DNA of 64,000 bases. Source: Mycobacterium sp. IS-1264 (lineage in GTDB: Bacteria; Actinomycetota; Actinomycetes; Mycobacteriales; Mycobacteriaceae). A model generated the notes under the pieces. It did not search any database, was not told where the DNA came from, and was given only the letters and a program-made list of their open reading frames with translations. Of the stretch, positions 50,099-59,089 are shown piece after piece; the first letter of the stretch is position 1; every line of letters begins with the position of its first letter. The DNA lies in the NCBI RefSeq assembly GCF_001954195.1, contig NZ_MBES01000078.1, positions 62,001 to 126,000 on the forward strand. The letters are read 5' to 3'. The position numbers were made by a program, and so were the translations under genes.

Positions 50099-50797
50099 CC
50101 CGGGAATACGGCTGAGTAGCCACTCCGACAGCGCGTTGAGGACCTCGACGCCCGTCTCGAACGCCCCGTCGTGGACCTCGGCCGCCAGCGCCACGCCCCA
50201 TTGGCCGGACGGTGTGGGGACGATCCCGAACTGCCGGACCAAATAGTCACCATTTACCCCCGGGCCCCAACCGCCCTTCGCCGCAAGGCCTTTAGCGGCC
50301 AGGCCCCATTGCTGGCCCGCGGTGAGGCGCTGCATCAGGTCGATGACGTCGGCCGCGTCGGGGATCGACGTCAGCTCGGCGGCGAACCGCGCCTGCCGCT
50401 GCAGCGTCCACGGTGTTTGGCCAAATGCCGTGTAACCGCGGCGAAGTCGGCGCGATTCGACCACGGTGGCGGTGTCGCCGCCCTCGGCGATGACGCCCTG
50501 CACCAGCCGTGCCGCATCCGCCGGATCGCCCAGCCCGGACCACAACTGCTCGGACGCGCGATTGTCGGATTCCGTGATGGCCTTCACGGCCAGGTCTTTG
50601 GCGCGCAACCAGTCGCTGCGCAACGCCGCGATTGCCAGCGGCACTTTGATCGTCGACCAGGCGACGCCGGACCACCACCGGCCCAGCGAGTAGGTCCGGT
50701 CCGGGCGGGCGATCGCGATGCCGACACTCGCGGGCACCGCGGCGGCAAGCTGTTCGAAACTCGCTTCCAGCGCGAGCTCGAGGGGGCGGGACGTCAT
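50084..50797 (-). CDS. Beta-lactamase-like serine hydrolase
   Basis: A 237-residue protein of the class A beta-lactamase/penicillin-binding fold. The SxxK nucleophile motif is STIK (WSTIKVPLAIAAL), SDN occurs in ITESDNRASEQLW, and KGG in LAAKGGWGPGVNGDY lies where KTG is expected. There is no signal peptide, unlike periplasmic beta-lactamases, so a cytoplasmic role or unrecognised export is open. ATG at 50797 follows the fadD17 stop by four bases, placing it at the end of the fadE26-fadE27-fadD17 operon. M. tuberculosis has PE_PGRS genes here instead. Confidence 0.8.
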   Translation of the reverse strand: MTSRPLELALEASFEQLAAAVPASVGIAIARPDRTYSLGRWWSGVAWSTIKVPLAIAALRSDWLRAKDLAVKAITESDNRASEQLWSGLGDPADAARLVQGVIAEGGDTATVVESRRLRRGYTAFGQTPWTLQRQARFAAELTSIPDAADVIDLMQRLTAGQQWGLAAKGLAAKGGWGPGVNGDYLVRQFGIVPTPSGQWGVALAAEVHDGAFETGVEVLNALSEWLLSRIPGLARY

Positions 50798-50801
50798 GTG
50801 C

Positions 50802-52319
50802 TTACCGGCGGATCGGCCAGACGGGTTCGCCACAGTCGACACCCTCGGACGACAACTGTCGCTTGAGCACCTTGAAGGTCACCGTCCGCGGCAGCTCCGC
50901 GCTCACCCTGACGTACGACGGCCACTGCTTGGGTCCTAAGTCCGGTTGTTCGGCCAGGAAGGCCCGGAATTTCTCGGGGTCGAACTCGCTCCCGGGCGCC
51001 AGCACCAACGCCGCCATCACCTGGTCACCGACGACCGGATCGGGCACCGCGTACACCGCCACCTCGGTCGCATCAGGATAGCGCAGCAGCACCCGCTCGA
51101 TCGGCGCCGCGCCGAGGTTCTCGCCGTCGACGCGCATCCAATCACCAAGTCTCCCAGCAAAGTAGGCATATCCGGACTCGTCGCGATAGGCGAGGTCGCC
51201 GCTGTGATAGATACCGCCGGCCATCCGCTCGGCCTCGGCGGCCTCGTCGTTGTAGTAACCCTCGAAACGGCCCGACCCGGCCGTGTTCACCAGCTCGCCG
51301 ACCACTCCCGCCGGGCAGGGCTTGCCGGTGTCCGGGTCGACGATGTCGAGCCCCTCGGTGAGCGGACCCAACGCACCGGGCGGGGTGTCGGGGGTGCGCG
51401 CAATGGCCACCCCGCCCTCGGTGGAACCGAATCCGTCCTGCACCACACAGCCAAACCGTTGCCCGAAGCGCTCGACGTCGGCGGGCACGCCCTCGTTGCC
51501 GTACACCGCCCGCAGCGGATTGTCTGCGTCGTCGGGCCGCTCGGGTGTGGCAAGGACATACGACAACGGCTTGCCGACGTAGTTGGCGTAGGTGGCGCCG
51601 TAGCGACGAACATCGCTTAGGAAGTTCGACGCAGAGAACTTGCGCCGCAAGGCCATTGATCCCCGGCACGCTACCGCCACCGCCCAGCCCACCAGCACGG
51701 CGTTGGAGTGAAACAACGGCATCGACACATAGCAGACGTCGTCGGGGCCGAGATCGAATCGCTGTGTCATCGTCACGCCGGCGATCGCGACCTTGCCGTG
51801 GCTGCACTTCACCGCCTTGGGATCGCCGCTGGTGCCCGACGTGAAGATCAGCATGAACAGGTCGGTGGGCGAGGCGGACTGGAAGCTGGGTTCGGCGTCG
51901 GAGTGCGCGGCCAGCTCGTCGGCCCATTCGTCGGAATCGACGTTGAGGTGCTCGATATCGCCCAGTGTGGCAGCCGAGTTCGAATCGGCCAGGACCAGCT
52001 GGCAGTCGGCCCGGTCGATATCGCGGGTCAGCGCCTCGCCCCTGCGCACGGGATTGAGGCCGACCGGCACGATGCCCGACATCCCGGCCGCGACCAACAT
52101 TGCCGAGAAGAACGGAGTGTTTTCCAGCAGCACGCCGACGTGCGGTGGTCGTGCGGGGTCGAGGCGCTCGCGCAGCGTTGCGGCGATCCCGGCGCCCTGC
52201 CGGATGTGATCACGCCAGCTGGTGAACGAGTCCTCGAAGTAGACGCCCCGGTCGTCGATCTCAGCCAGCGGCACCAGCAGGTCGGTGACCGTGAGGTCGG
52301 CCGGGATCACGAAGCTCAA
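50802..52319 (-). CDS. fadD17: Steroid acyl-CoA synthetase FadD17
   Basis: A 505-residue acyl-CoA ligase for steroid side-chain acids (reported for C8 and C5 side chains in M. tuberculosis). The P-loop reads LIFTSGTSGDPKAVKCSHG, the A8 region GDWMRVDGENLGAAPIERVL, and the C-terminal lysine region RTVTFKVLKRQLSSEG. It starts with ATG at 52319 (MSFVIPADLTVTDLLVPL). It follows fadE26 and fadE27 on the same strand, all read from the KstR box at 54730. Confidence 0.94.
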   Translation of the reverse strand: MSFVIPADLTVTDLLVPLAEIDDRGVYFEDSFTSWRDHIRQGAGIAATLRERLDPARPPHVGVLLENTPFFSAMLVAAGMSGIVPVGLNPVRRGEALTRDIDRADCQLVLADSNSAATLGDIEHLNVDSDEWADELAAHSDAEPSFQSASPTDLFMLIFTSGTSGDPKAVKCSHGKVAIAGVTMTQRFDLGPDDVCYVSMPLFHSNAVLVGWAVAVACRGSMALRRKFSASNFLSDVRRYGATYANYVGKPLSYVLATPERPDDADNPLRAVYGNEGVPADVERFGQRFGCVVQDGFGSTEGGVAIARTPDTPPGALGPLTEGLDIVDPDTGKPCPAGVVGELVNTAGSGRFEGYYNDEAAEAERMAGGIYHSGDLAYRDESGYAYFAGRLGDWMRVDGENLGAAPIERVLLRYPDATEVAVYAVPDPVVGDQVMAALVLAPGSEFDPEKFRAFLAEQPDLGPKQWPSYVRVSAELPRTVTFKVLKRQLSSEGVDCGEPVWPIRR

Positions 52320-52352
52320 TTCGCGCGCTCCCCGTTCGACGTTCCCGCGGGG

Positions 52353-53450
52353 CTAAGCAGGGGTTTCCGCCAGCTCACGGCCGATCCGACGCAGCTGGCC
52401 GGTCGCGCCGCCCAGCGCGAACTCGGTCTCCTTGGCGGCCAAGAAATAGCGGTGCACCGGGTGATCGGTGTCGACGCCGACGCCGCCGTGCACGTGCACG
52501 ATGGTGTGCGCCACCCGATGTCCGGCATCGGCGGCCCAGAACGCCGCACTGGCCACGTCGATGTCCGCGGGGAGATCCTCCGAGACGCGCCAGGCCGCCT
52601 GCGTGAGCGTCAGCCGCAATCCCTTGACGTCGATGTATCCATCGGCCAGCCGTTGCCCGACGGCCTGGAAACTGCCGATCGGCCGGTCGAACTGCTCGCG
52701 GGTGCGCGCGTATTCGGCAGTCATCTGCAATCCCCGCTCGAGCGCGCCGAGCTGAAAGGCGCTGCGGCCCAGGGTGGCAAGCGTCTCGAGCCAGACCACC
52801 ACCTCGGCGCCGCCCACCTTCCGGCCCGCGCCCACCTCGGTCCCGTCCAGCGTCAGCTGCCCCACGCTGCCCAAGCCCGTGGTTTGCAGTGCGGTCACCG
52901 TGACGCCCGGATCGTCCGCAGCGATCAGAAAGACGGCGGCGCCGGAATCGGTCTGGGCGGGAACCAGAAATGCGTCCGCGACCGGCCCGAAGCCGACCTG
53001 GGTTCGAGTGCCGGTGAGACGGTAGCCATCGCCGGCGGCGACGGCCTGGACCGGCCCCTCACCCATCTCGCCGTCGAGGGCGACCGTGAGGATCTTCTCC
53101 CCGCTGACCGCCGGCGCGCCCCACTGCTGCTGCAGTTCCTCGGAGCCGAACCGGGCCAGCGCCCCGGCGGCCAGGACGACCGAGTCCAGGTAGGGCACCG
53201 CCGCCAGTTGGTGGCCTAGCGCGACCAGCACGGCCGTTTGCTCGAGCACGCCGAAACCGTCGCCGCCCACTGCCGTCGGCGCCGCGCTGGTCAAGATGTC
53301 GGCGTCGACGAGCTTGCGCCACAGCTCGCGGTCGAACCGTTGGTCAAGCCCGTCCAGCTCGCGCTGGTGTTCCGGTGTGCACACCGCGTCCACGATGGTG
53401 TCGACCAGCCCACCGAGGTCGTTCGCCGCTTCGGTTGTCGTGAAATCCAT
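52353..53450 (-). CDS. fadE27: Acyl-CoA dehydrogenase FadE27 (ChsE5)
   Basis: A 365-residue subunit of the FadE26-FadE27 heterotetramer, which dehydrogenates cholesterol side-chain acyl-CoA of early cycles. The C-terminal helices (EYARTREQFDRPIGSFQAVGQ; HIVHVHGGVGVDTDHPVHRYF class segment as TIVHVHGGVGVDTDHPV) mark the family. It begins MDFTTTEAANDLGGLVD, 17 bases after fadE26. One subunit of such complexes supplies incomplete FAD contacts, as seen in FadE28/29. Confidence 0.94.
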   Translation of the reverse strand: MDFTTTEAANDLGGLVDTIVDAVCTPEHQRELDGLDQRFDRELWRKLVDADILTSAAPTAVGGDGFGVLEQTAVLVALGHQLAAVPYLDSVVLAAGALARFGSEELQQQWGAPAVSGEKILTVALDGEMGEGPVQAVAAGDGYRLTGTRTQVGFGPVADAFLVPAQTDSGAAVFLIAADDPGVTVTALQTTGLGSVGQLTLDGTEVGAGRKVGGAEVVVWLETLATLGRSAFQLGALERGLQMTAEYARTREQFDRPIGSFQAVGQRLADGYIDVKGLRLTLTQAAWRVSEDLPADIDVASAAFWAADAGHRVAHTIVHVHGGVGVDTDHPVHRYFLAAKETEFALGGATGQLRRIGRELAETPA

Positions 53451-53467
53451 GAATGTTCGTCCTTAAT

Positions 53468-54649
53468 TCAGCGGCTGGCTCGGGGCAATCCCAGCGCGAC
53501 CATCCCGATGATGTCGCGCTGCACTTCGTTCGTGCCGCCCCCGAAGGTCAGGATCAGGCACGCCCGGTGCATCCGCTCGACGCGGCCGCGCAACAGCGCG
53601 CCCGGCGAGTCCGGACGCAGCGTCGCCGCGGTGCCCAGGACCTCCATCAGCAGCCGGTAGGCCTCGGTGGCCAGCTCGGTGCCGAACACCTTGGCCGCCG
53701 ACGCATCGGCCGGCCCCAAGTTCTCACTTGCCGCCGATGCCAGCTCCCAGTTGATCAGCTTGAGCACCTCGGCCTTGGCGTGCACGCGGGCCAGGTTGAG
53801 CTGCACCCACTCCGAGTCGATCAGCCGGGCCCCGCTGGCGTCCTTGGTGTGCTGCGCCCACTCACGGACCTCGCGCAGGGCCACGATGATGGGTTGTGCT
53901 GACACCAGGGCGACCCGCTCATGGTTCAGCTGGTTGGTCACCAGCTTCCAGCCGCCGTTCTCCTCGCCGACCAGGTTGGTCACCGGCACCCGGACATCGG
54001 AGTAGTAGGTGGCGCTGGTGTCGGGGCCGGCCATGGTGTGCACCGGCGTCCACGAGAAGCCCTCCGCGGTCGTCGGGACGATCAGCACCGAAATGCCGCG
54101 GTGCTTTTTCGCCTCGGGATTGGTGCGCACCGCCAACCAGACGTAGTCCGCGTACTGAATCAGGCTGGTCCACATCTTCTGGCCGTTGACCACGTAGTCG
54201 TCGCCGTCGCGGACCGCGGTGGTGCGCAGGTTGGCCAGGTCGGTGCCGGCGCCGGGCTCGGAGTAGCCGATCGAGAAGTGCAGGTCGCCCGCGGCGATCT
54301 TGGGTAGGAAGAACTTCTTCTGCTCGTCGGTGCCGAAGGCCATGATCGTCGGCGCCACGCTGTTGATGGTCAGGAACGGCACCGGCGCGCCGGCGATGGC
54401 GGCCTCGTCGGTGAAGATCAACGAGTCCATCGGGGACCGATCCTGGCCGCCGTACTCCTTGGGCCAGTTCAGGGTGAGCCAGCCGTCCTTGCCCATCTGC
54501 GCGACCGTCTCGCGGTACACGTTGCCGACGCCGATTTCGCCCTGCGTCGAGCTCAGCGCCTCGCGGCGCTCCGGGGTCATCAGCGTGGTGAAGTACGACC
54601 GCAGCTCGCGACGCAGCTCCTCCTGTTCAGGGGTGTAACTGATGCGCAT
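53468..54649 (-). CDS. fadE26: Acyl-CoA dehydrogenase FadE26 (ChsE4)
   Basis: A 393-residue acyl-CoA dehydrogenase, partner of FadE27; in M. tuberculosis the catalytic base lies in this subunit. It starts MRISYTPEQEELRRELRSYF with ATG at 54649 after AGGAC, and shows GYSEPGAGTDLANLRTTAV and the terminal LTFGGGTNEVQRDIIGMVAL. It is about seven residues shorter than the M. tuberculosis protein because of small gaps near 185 and 320. Extensions upstream would cross the KstR box at 54730. Confidence 0.95.
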   Translation of the reverse strand: MRISYTPEQEELRRELRSYFTTLMTPERREALSSTQGEIGVGNVYRETVAQMGKDGWLTLNWPKEYGGQDRSPMDSLIFTDEAAIAGAPVPFLTINSVAPTIMAFGTDEQKKFFLPKIAAGDLHFSIGYSEPGAGTDLANLRTTAVRDGDDYVVNGQKMWTSLIQYADYVWLAVRTNPEAKKHRGISVLIVPTTAEGFSWTPVHTMAGPDTSATYYSDVRVPVTNLVGEENGGWKLVTNQLNHERVALVSAQPIIVALREVREWAQHTKDASGARLIDSEWVQLNLARVHAKAEVLKLINWELASAASENLGPADASAAKVFGTELATEAYRLLMEVLGTAATLRPDSPGALLRGRVERMHRACLILTFGGGTNEVQRDIIGMVALGLPRASR

Positions 54650-54729
54650 TCCAGCCGTCCTTTGTTCAACGTGACCGGCCATTCTGGCGGCCGCGGCTCG
54701 ACCAACGGCTACCCGTTCGTCTTCCCGGT

Positions 54730-54743
54730 TGTAACACGTTCTA
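54730..54743. promoter_or_regulatory. KstR operator, fadE26/fdxD divergent promoter
   Basis: TGTAACACGTTCTA matches TnnAACnnGTTnnA and is identical to the box before fadD19. It lies 80 bases from fadE26 and 108 bases from fdxD. Confidence 0.93.
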
Positions 54744-54851
54744 GTCTGGGAATCCAGCGACCGTTTCGCCAGACGCACCAGGGCCCTATGGTGGAGCTAC
54801 CTACCGATGGGGCGCGTGCTCAGGTTGAAGGCCAGGTTCAAGGAGGGTGCC

Positions 54852-55043
54852 GTGCGGGTGATCGTCGATCGTGACCGGTGTGAAGGTAACGCGGTGTGCT
54901 TGGGAATCGCGCCGGATATCTTCGACCTGGACGATGAGGACTATGCCGTCGTGAAGACCGATCCGATTCCGTCCGACCAAGAACAACTGGCCGAGCAAGC
55001 AATCGCCGAATGCCCGCGCGCCGCGTTGCTGCGCGAGGACTAG
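54852..55043 (+). CDS. fdxD: Ferredoxin FdxD
   Basis: A 63-residue ferredoxin of the [3Fe-4S] type (or a 4Fe variant) that hands electrons to P450 or oxygenase partners. The motif CEGNAVC (with alanine where a second cysteine would bind a fourth iron) is near residue 10 and CPRAAL near 54. I chose GTG at 54852 because AAGGAGGG precedes it and the length equals Rv3503c; an ATG at 54807 would add unrelated residues. It begins the rightward fdxD-hsd4A unit opposite fadE26. Confidence 0.93.
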   Translation: MRVIVDRDRCEGNAVCLGIAPDIFDLDDEDYAVVKTDPIPSDQEQLAEQAIAECPRAALLRED

Positions 55044-55087
55044 GCCGCGGCCGGCACCGGTAACCCGAAACTAGAGGTATTCATAAA

Positions 55088-56002
55088 TTGACTAGCAGCA
55101 CGAACGCGACCGATCTATCCGGAAAGGTCGCGGTGGTGACCGGTGCGGCCGCGGGGCTGGGACGGGCCGAGGCGCTGGGCCTGGCCAAGCTGGGCGCCAC
55201 CGTCGTCGTCAACGACATCGCCGCGGCGCTGGACGCCTCCGACGTCATCGACGAGATCACCGCCGCCGGCTCCAAGGCCGTCGCCGTCGCCGGCGACATC
55301 AGCCAGCGCGCGACCGCCGACGAGCTGGTGGCCACGGCCGACGGCCTGGGCGGCCTGGACATCGTGGTGAACAACGCCGGGATCACCCGCGACCGGATGC
55401 TGTTCAACATGTCCGACGAGGAATGGGACCTCGTCATCGCGGTCCACCTGCGCGGCCATTTCCTGCTCACGCGCAACGCGGCCACCTACTGGCGCTCCAA
55501 GGCCAAGGACGCGGGCGGATCGGTCTTCGGCCGGATCGTCAACACCGCGTCGGAGGCGGGCCTGGTGGGCCCGGTCGGGCAGGCCAACTACGGGGCCGCC
55601 AAGGCGGGCATCATCTCGCTGACCTTGACGGCCGCCCGGGCGCTGGGCCGCTACGGGGTGTGCGCCAACGCGATCTGTCCGCGGGCCCGCACCGCGATGA
55701 CGGCCGACGTGTTCGGCGACGCGCCAGATATAGAGGAAGGCGGCGTCGACCCGCTGTCGCCGGAGCACGTGGTGAGGCTGGTCCAGTTTCTGTCGTCGCC
55801 CGCCGCCGCGGAGGTCAACGGGCAGGTGTTCATCGTCTACGGTCCTCAGGTGACGTTGGTTGCGGCACCGACGGCGGAGCACAGGTTCATCGCGGAAGGA
55901 GCGGCCTGGGACCCCGCTGTGCTGAGTAACACATTGCGGGATTACTTTGCTGGACGCGATTCGGAAAAGAATTTTTCCGCGACTGGGCTGATGGAGCAAT
56001 AG
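55088..56002 (+). CDS. hsd4A: 3-Hydroxyacyl-CoA dehydrogenase Hsd4A (ChsB1)
   Basis: A 304-residue SDR with VAVVTGAAAGLGRAEALGLA, NNAGITRDRMLFNMSDEEWD and catalytic YGAAKAGI. It oxidises the 3-hydroxyacyl-CoA of the steroid side chain (22-hydroxy-chol-4-en-24-oyl-CoA) for thiolysis by FadA5. The start appears to be TTG at 55088 (MTSSTNATDLSGKV), with AGAGG 10 bases upstream. It is followed by the mce4 operon 236 bases later, and in M. tuberculosis it is KstR-controlled with it. Confidence 0.93.
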   Translation: MTSSTNATDLSGKVAVVTGAAAGLGRAEALGLAKLGATVVVNDIAAALDASDVIDEITAAGSKAVAVAGDISQRATADELVATADGLGGLDIVVNNAGITRDRMLFNMSDEEWDLVIAVHLRGHFLLTRNAATYWRSKAKDAGGSVFGRIVNTASEAGLVGPVGQANYGAAKAGIISLTLTAARALGRYGVCANAICPRARTAMTADVFGDAPDIEEGGVDPLSPEHVVRLVQFLSSPAAAEVNGQVFIVYGPQVTLVAAPTAEHRFIAEGAAWDPAVLSNTLRDYFAGRDSEKNFSATGLMEQ

Positions 56003-56038
56003 CGATGTAGTGCTAGTCAACGGGGGGGAATCGGCCAG

Positions 56039-56052
56039 TAGAACATGTGTCA
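56039..56052. promoter_or_regulatory. Degenerate KstR-like box before mce4
   Basis: TAGAACATGTGTCA fits TnnAACnnGTTnnA except for GTG in place of GTT. It lies 187 bases before yrbE4A and 37 bases after hsd4A. It may be a weak operator or a relic, with mce4 read also from the fdxD/hsd4A promoter. Confidence 0.45.
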
Positions 56053-56238
56053 GATTGATAACGGCGCAACGGCCTGACCTGGACAAATTAACGCTTTGGG
56101 TAGAGAAATGCTGTTCATTGACAGCGTGCACTTTCTCTGAGTTAATATGATCCGGCTCACTCCGAGCCGCTTGTGTCCGAAGGCCGCGCTAAGGCGAAAC
56201 ATAGGCTTCGCCGCGAGCAGCAGAGGGGGGTGCCTGAG

Positions 56239-57003
56239 TTGAGAGAGCAACTTGCGGTCCCGGCTCGTGCTGTCGGCGGGTTCTTCGAGATGATGATCGA
56301 TACGGGCCGCGCTGCTTTCCGGCGACCGTTCCAATTCGGCGAGTTCCTGGACCAGACGTGGATGATCGCCCGCGTCTCACTGGTCCCCACCCTGCTGGTG
56401 TCCATCCCCTTCACCGTCCTGGTGGCATTCACCCTCAACATCCTGCTGCGCGAAATCGGTGCGGCCGACTTGTCCGGCGCCGGAACGGCATTCGGCACCA
56501 TCACCCAGCTGGGCCCGGTGGTGACGGTGCTTGTCGTGGCCGGGGCCGGTGCCACCGCGATCTGCGCCGACCTGGGCGCCCGCACCATCCGTGAGGAAAT
56601 CGACGCGATGCGGGTGCTGGGCATCGACCCGATCCAACGGCTCGTCGTCCCACGGGTTTTGGCGTCCACCGTGGTCGCACTGTTGCTCAACGGTCTGGTG
56701 TGCGCGATCGGTTTGTCCGGCGGCTATGTGTTCTCCGTTTTCCTTCAGGGCGTCAACCCGGGTGCGTTCATCAACGGGCTCACCGTTCTCACCGGGCTGC
56801 GCGAGTTGGTGCTCGCCGAAGTCAAGGCGCTGCTGTTCGGTGTGATGGCGGGCCTCGTCGGCTGTTACCGCGGCCTGACCGTCAAGGGCGGGCCCAAGGG
56901 CGTCGGCAATGCCGTCAACGAAACCGTCGTTTACGCGTTCATCTGCCTGTTCGTCATCAACGTGGTCATGACCGCCATCGGCGTGCGGATTACGGCTAAG
57001 TGA
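56239..57003 (+). CDS. yrbE4A: MCE transporter permease YrbE4A
   Basis: A 254-residue membrane protein of the MlaE/YrbE permease family with five to six hydrophobic helices (for example VSLVPTLLVSIPFTVLVAF, GLVCAIGLSGGYVFSVFL, VVYAFICLFVINVVMTAIG). It pairs with YrbE4B as the ABC permease of the Mce4 sterol importer. The conserved cytoplasmic loop GARTIREEIDAMRVLGIDP contacts the ATPase. I chose TTG at 56239 because AGAGGGGG lies eight bases upstream and the length equals Rv3501c; GTG at 56230 is the alternative. Confidence 0.92.
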   Translation: MREQLAVPARAVGGFFEMMIDTGRAAFRRPFQFGEFLDQTWMIARVSLVPTLLVSIPFTVLVAFTLNILLREIGAADLSGAGTAFGTITQLGPVVTVLVVAGAGATAICADLGARTIREEIDAMRVLGIDPIQRLVVPRVLASTVVALLLNGLVCAIGLSGGYVFSVFLQGVNPGAFINGLTVLTGLRELVLAEVKALLFGVMAGLVGCYRGLTVKGGPKGVGNAVNETVVYAFICLFVINVVMTAIGVRITAK

Positions 57004-57022
57004 TGAGACGAGTGGACCACCG

Positions 57023-57868
57023 ATGAGCTACGACGTCACTTACCGGTTACGCAATGCGGTGTCGCGGGTGCTCCAAGGGCCGGTTGACGACTTCGGCGAG
57101 CAGGCGCTGTTCTTCGGCGAAACCATTCGTTATGTCCCCAACGCGCTCACCCGCTACCGCAAGGAGACGATCCGCAACGTTGCCGAGATGACGATGGGCG
57201 CGGGCGCGCTCGTCATGATCGGCGGCACGGTCGGCGTCGCGGCCTTCCTGACGCTGGCCTCCGGTGGGGTCATCGCCGTGCAGGGTTATGCGTCGCTGGG
57301 CAACATCGGTATCGAGGCGCTGACCGGCTTCCTCTCGGCGTTCCTCAACGTCCGCGTCGTCGCCCCGGTGATCGCGGGTATCGCGCTGGCGGCCACCATC
57401 GGTGCCGGCGCCACCGCGCAACTGGGTGCCATGCGGGTATCCGAAGAGATCGACGCCGTCGAATGCATGGCGGTGCACTCGGTTTCCTACTTGGTGTCGA
57501 CCCGCTTGATCGCCGGTCTGATCGCGATCGTTCCGCTGTACTCGCTGTCGGTGCTCGCCGCGTTCTTCGCCGCCCGCTTCACCACGGTGTACATCAACGG
57601 ACAATCCAAAGGCCTCTACGACCACTACTTCAATACCTTCCTCATCCCGTCGGACCTGTTGTGGTCGTTCCTGCAGGCGATCGTGATGTCCATCGCGGTG
57701 ATGCTCGTCCATACCTATTACGGCTACAACGCCCACGGCGGACCGGTCGGGGTGGGCATCGCGGTCGGCCAGGCTGTGCGGACTTCGCTGATCGTCGTCG
57801 TCGTCATTACTTTGTTCATCTCGCTCGCCGTTTACGGGGCGTCCGGTAACTTCAACCTCTCCGGATAA
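57023..57868 (+). CDS. yrbE4B: MCE transporter permease YrbE4B
   Basis: A 281-residue MlaE-type permease that complements YrbE4A. Hydrophobic helices include AGALVMIGGTVGVAAFLTLA, VVAPVIAGIALAATIGAG and TSLIVVVVITLFISLAVYG. The loop QLGAMRVSEEIDAVECMAVH matches the EIDA coupling element of its partner. ATG at 57023 starts MSYDVTYRLRNAVSRVL. It lies 19 bases after yrbE4A in the mce4 operon. Confidence 0.95.
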   Translation: MSYDVTYRLRNAVSRVLQGPVDDFGEQALFFGETIRYVPNALTRYRKETIRNVAEMTMGAGALVMIGGTVGVAAFLTLASGGVIAVQGYASLGNIGIEALTGFLSAFLNVRVVAPVIAGIALAATIGAGATAQLGAMRVSEEIDAVECMAVHSVSYLVSTRLIAGLIAIVPLYSLSVLAAFFAARFTTVYINGQSKGLYDHYFNTFLIPSDLLWSFLQAIVMSIAVMLVHTYYGYNAHGGPVGVGIAVGQAVRTSLIVVVVITLFISLAVYGASGNFNLSG

Positions 57869-57886
57869 GGGGACCGCTTAAAAGAC

Positions 57887-59089
57887 ATGGCAGAAGGCGA
57901 ATCGCGACGTAGCACCGTCCGGCTGGCAGCAGCGCTGCTGGCCGGCTTGATAGTGGCGTTCACCGTCGTGACTTACCTCTCCTACACGGCGGCTTTCGCC
58001 TCGATCGACACGGTCACCGTCTCGGCGCCGCGGGCCGGACTCGTCATGGACAAGGGCGCCAAGGTCAAATACCGGGGCCTCCAGATCGGCAAGGTCTCCG
58101 ACATCAGCTACAGCGGCGACCAGGCACGGCTGACGCTTGCCATCAACAGCGACCAGATGCACTTCATCCCGTCCAACGCGGCCGTGCACATCGCGGGCAA
58201 CACCATCTTCGGGGCCAAGTCGGTGGAATTCATTCCGCCGCAGACGCCCTCGCCGACAACGCTGCGCCCCGACGCGCATGTGGAGGCCTCGGCGGTGTCG
58301 CTGGAAGTCAACACGTTGTTCCAATCGCTCATCAACCTGCTGCACAAGATCGACCCGCTCGAATTGAACGGGACGCTGAGCGCGCTGGCCGAAGGCTTGC
58401 GCGGTCACGGTGACGACTTCGGCTCGCTGCTCTCCGGGCTGAATACCCTGGCGCGGCAAGCGAACCCGAAGCTCCCTGCCCTGCAAGAGGACTTCCGCAA
58501 GACCGGCGTCGTCACCAACAACTACGCCGACGCCGCGCCCGATCTGAACACCATTTTCGACAACCTGCCGACGATCAACAAGACGGTCGTCGACCAGCAG
58601 CACAACCTCAACGACACGCTGCTGGCAACGATCGGTCTGGCCAACAACGCCTACGACACGTTGGCGCCGGCCGAGCAGAACTTGATCGACGCCATCAACA
58701 GGCTGCGGGCGCCGATCAAGGTGGCCCACGACTACTCGCCCGAATTAGGCTGCCTGTTCGCCGGTATCGAGCGCGGTATCAAGGAATTCGCCCCGCTGCT
58801 CGGTGTCCGCAAGGCGGGTCTGTTCACGTCCTCGAGCTTCGTGTTGGGCGCGCCGTCGTACACCTATCCGGAGTCGCTGCCGATCGTCAACGCCTCCGGA
58901 GGCCCGAACTGCCGCGGTCTGCCCGATATCCCGACCAAGCAGACGGGTGGGTCGTTCTATCGTGCGCCCTTCCTGGTCACCGACAACGCCAACATCCCGT
59001 ACGAGCCGTTCACCGAACTTCAGTTCGACGCACCCTCGACGATGCAGTTCTTGTTCCACGGCGCCTTCGCAGAACGGGACGACTTCTGA
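57887..59089 (+). CDS. mce4A: Mce4A substrate-binding/tunnel protein
   Basis: A 400-residue Mce protein equal in length to Rv3499c. An N-terminal membrane anchor (LAAALLAGLIVAFTVVTYLS) is followed by the MCE domain (about 40-120: VTVSAPRAGLVMDKGAKVKY, GLQIGKVSDISY) and a long helical part. The six Mce4 proteins assemble a tube across the cell wall that delivers sterol to YrbE4AB. Its stop overlaps the mce4B ATG (TGATG). Confidence 0.95.
   Translation: MAEGESRRSTVRLAAALLAGLIVAFTVVTYLSYTAAFASIDTVTVSAPRAGLVMDKGAKVKYRGLQIGKVSDISYSGDQARLTLAINSDQMHFIPSNAAVHIAGNTIFGAKSVEFIPPQTPSPTTLRPDAHVEASAVSLEVNTLFQSLINLLHKIDPLELNGTLSALAEGLRGHGDDFGSLLSGLNTLARQANPKLPALQEDFRKTGVVTNNYADAAPDLNTIFDNLPTINKTVVDQQHNLNDTLLATIGLANNAYDTLAPAEQNLIDAINRLRAPIKVAHDYSPELGCLFAGIERGIKEFAPLLGVRKAGLFTSSSFVLGAPSYTYPESLPIVNASGGPNCRGLPDIPTKQTGGSFYRAPFLVTDNANIPYEPFTELQFDAPSTMQFLFHGAFAERDDF

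Noticed and set aside
54807..54851. Longer fdxD start at 54807
   Set aside because: The added residues are unrelated to the ferredoxin, and a strong ribosome site precedes GTG at 54852.
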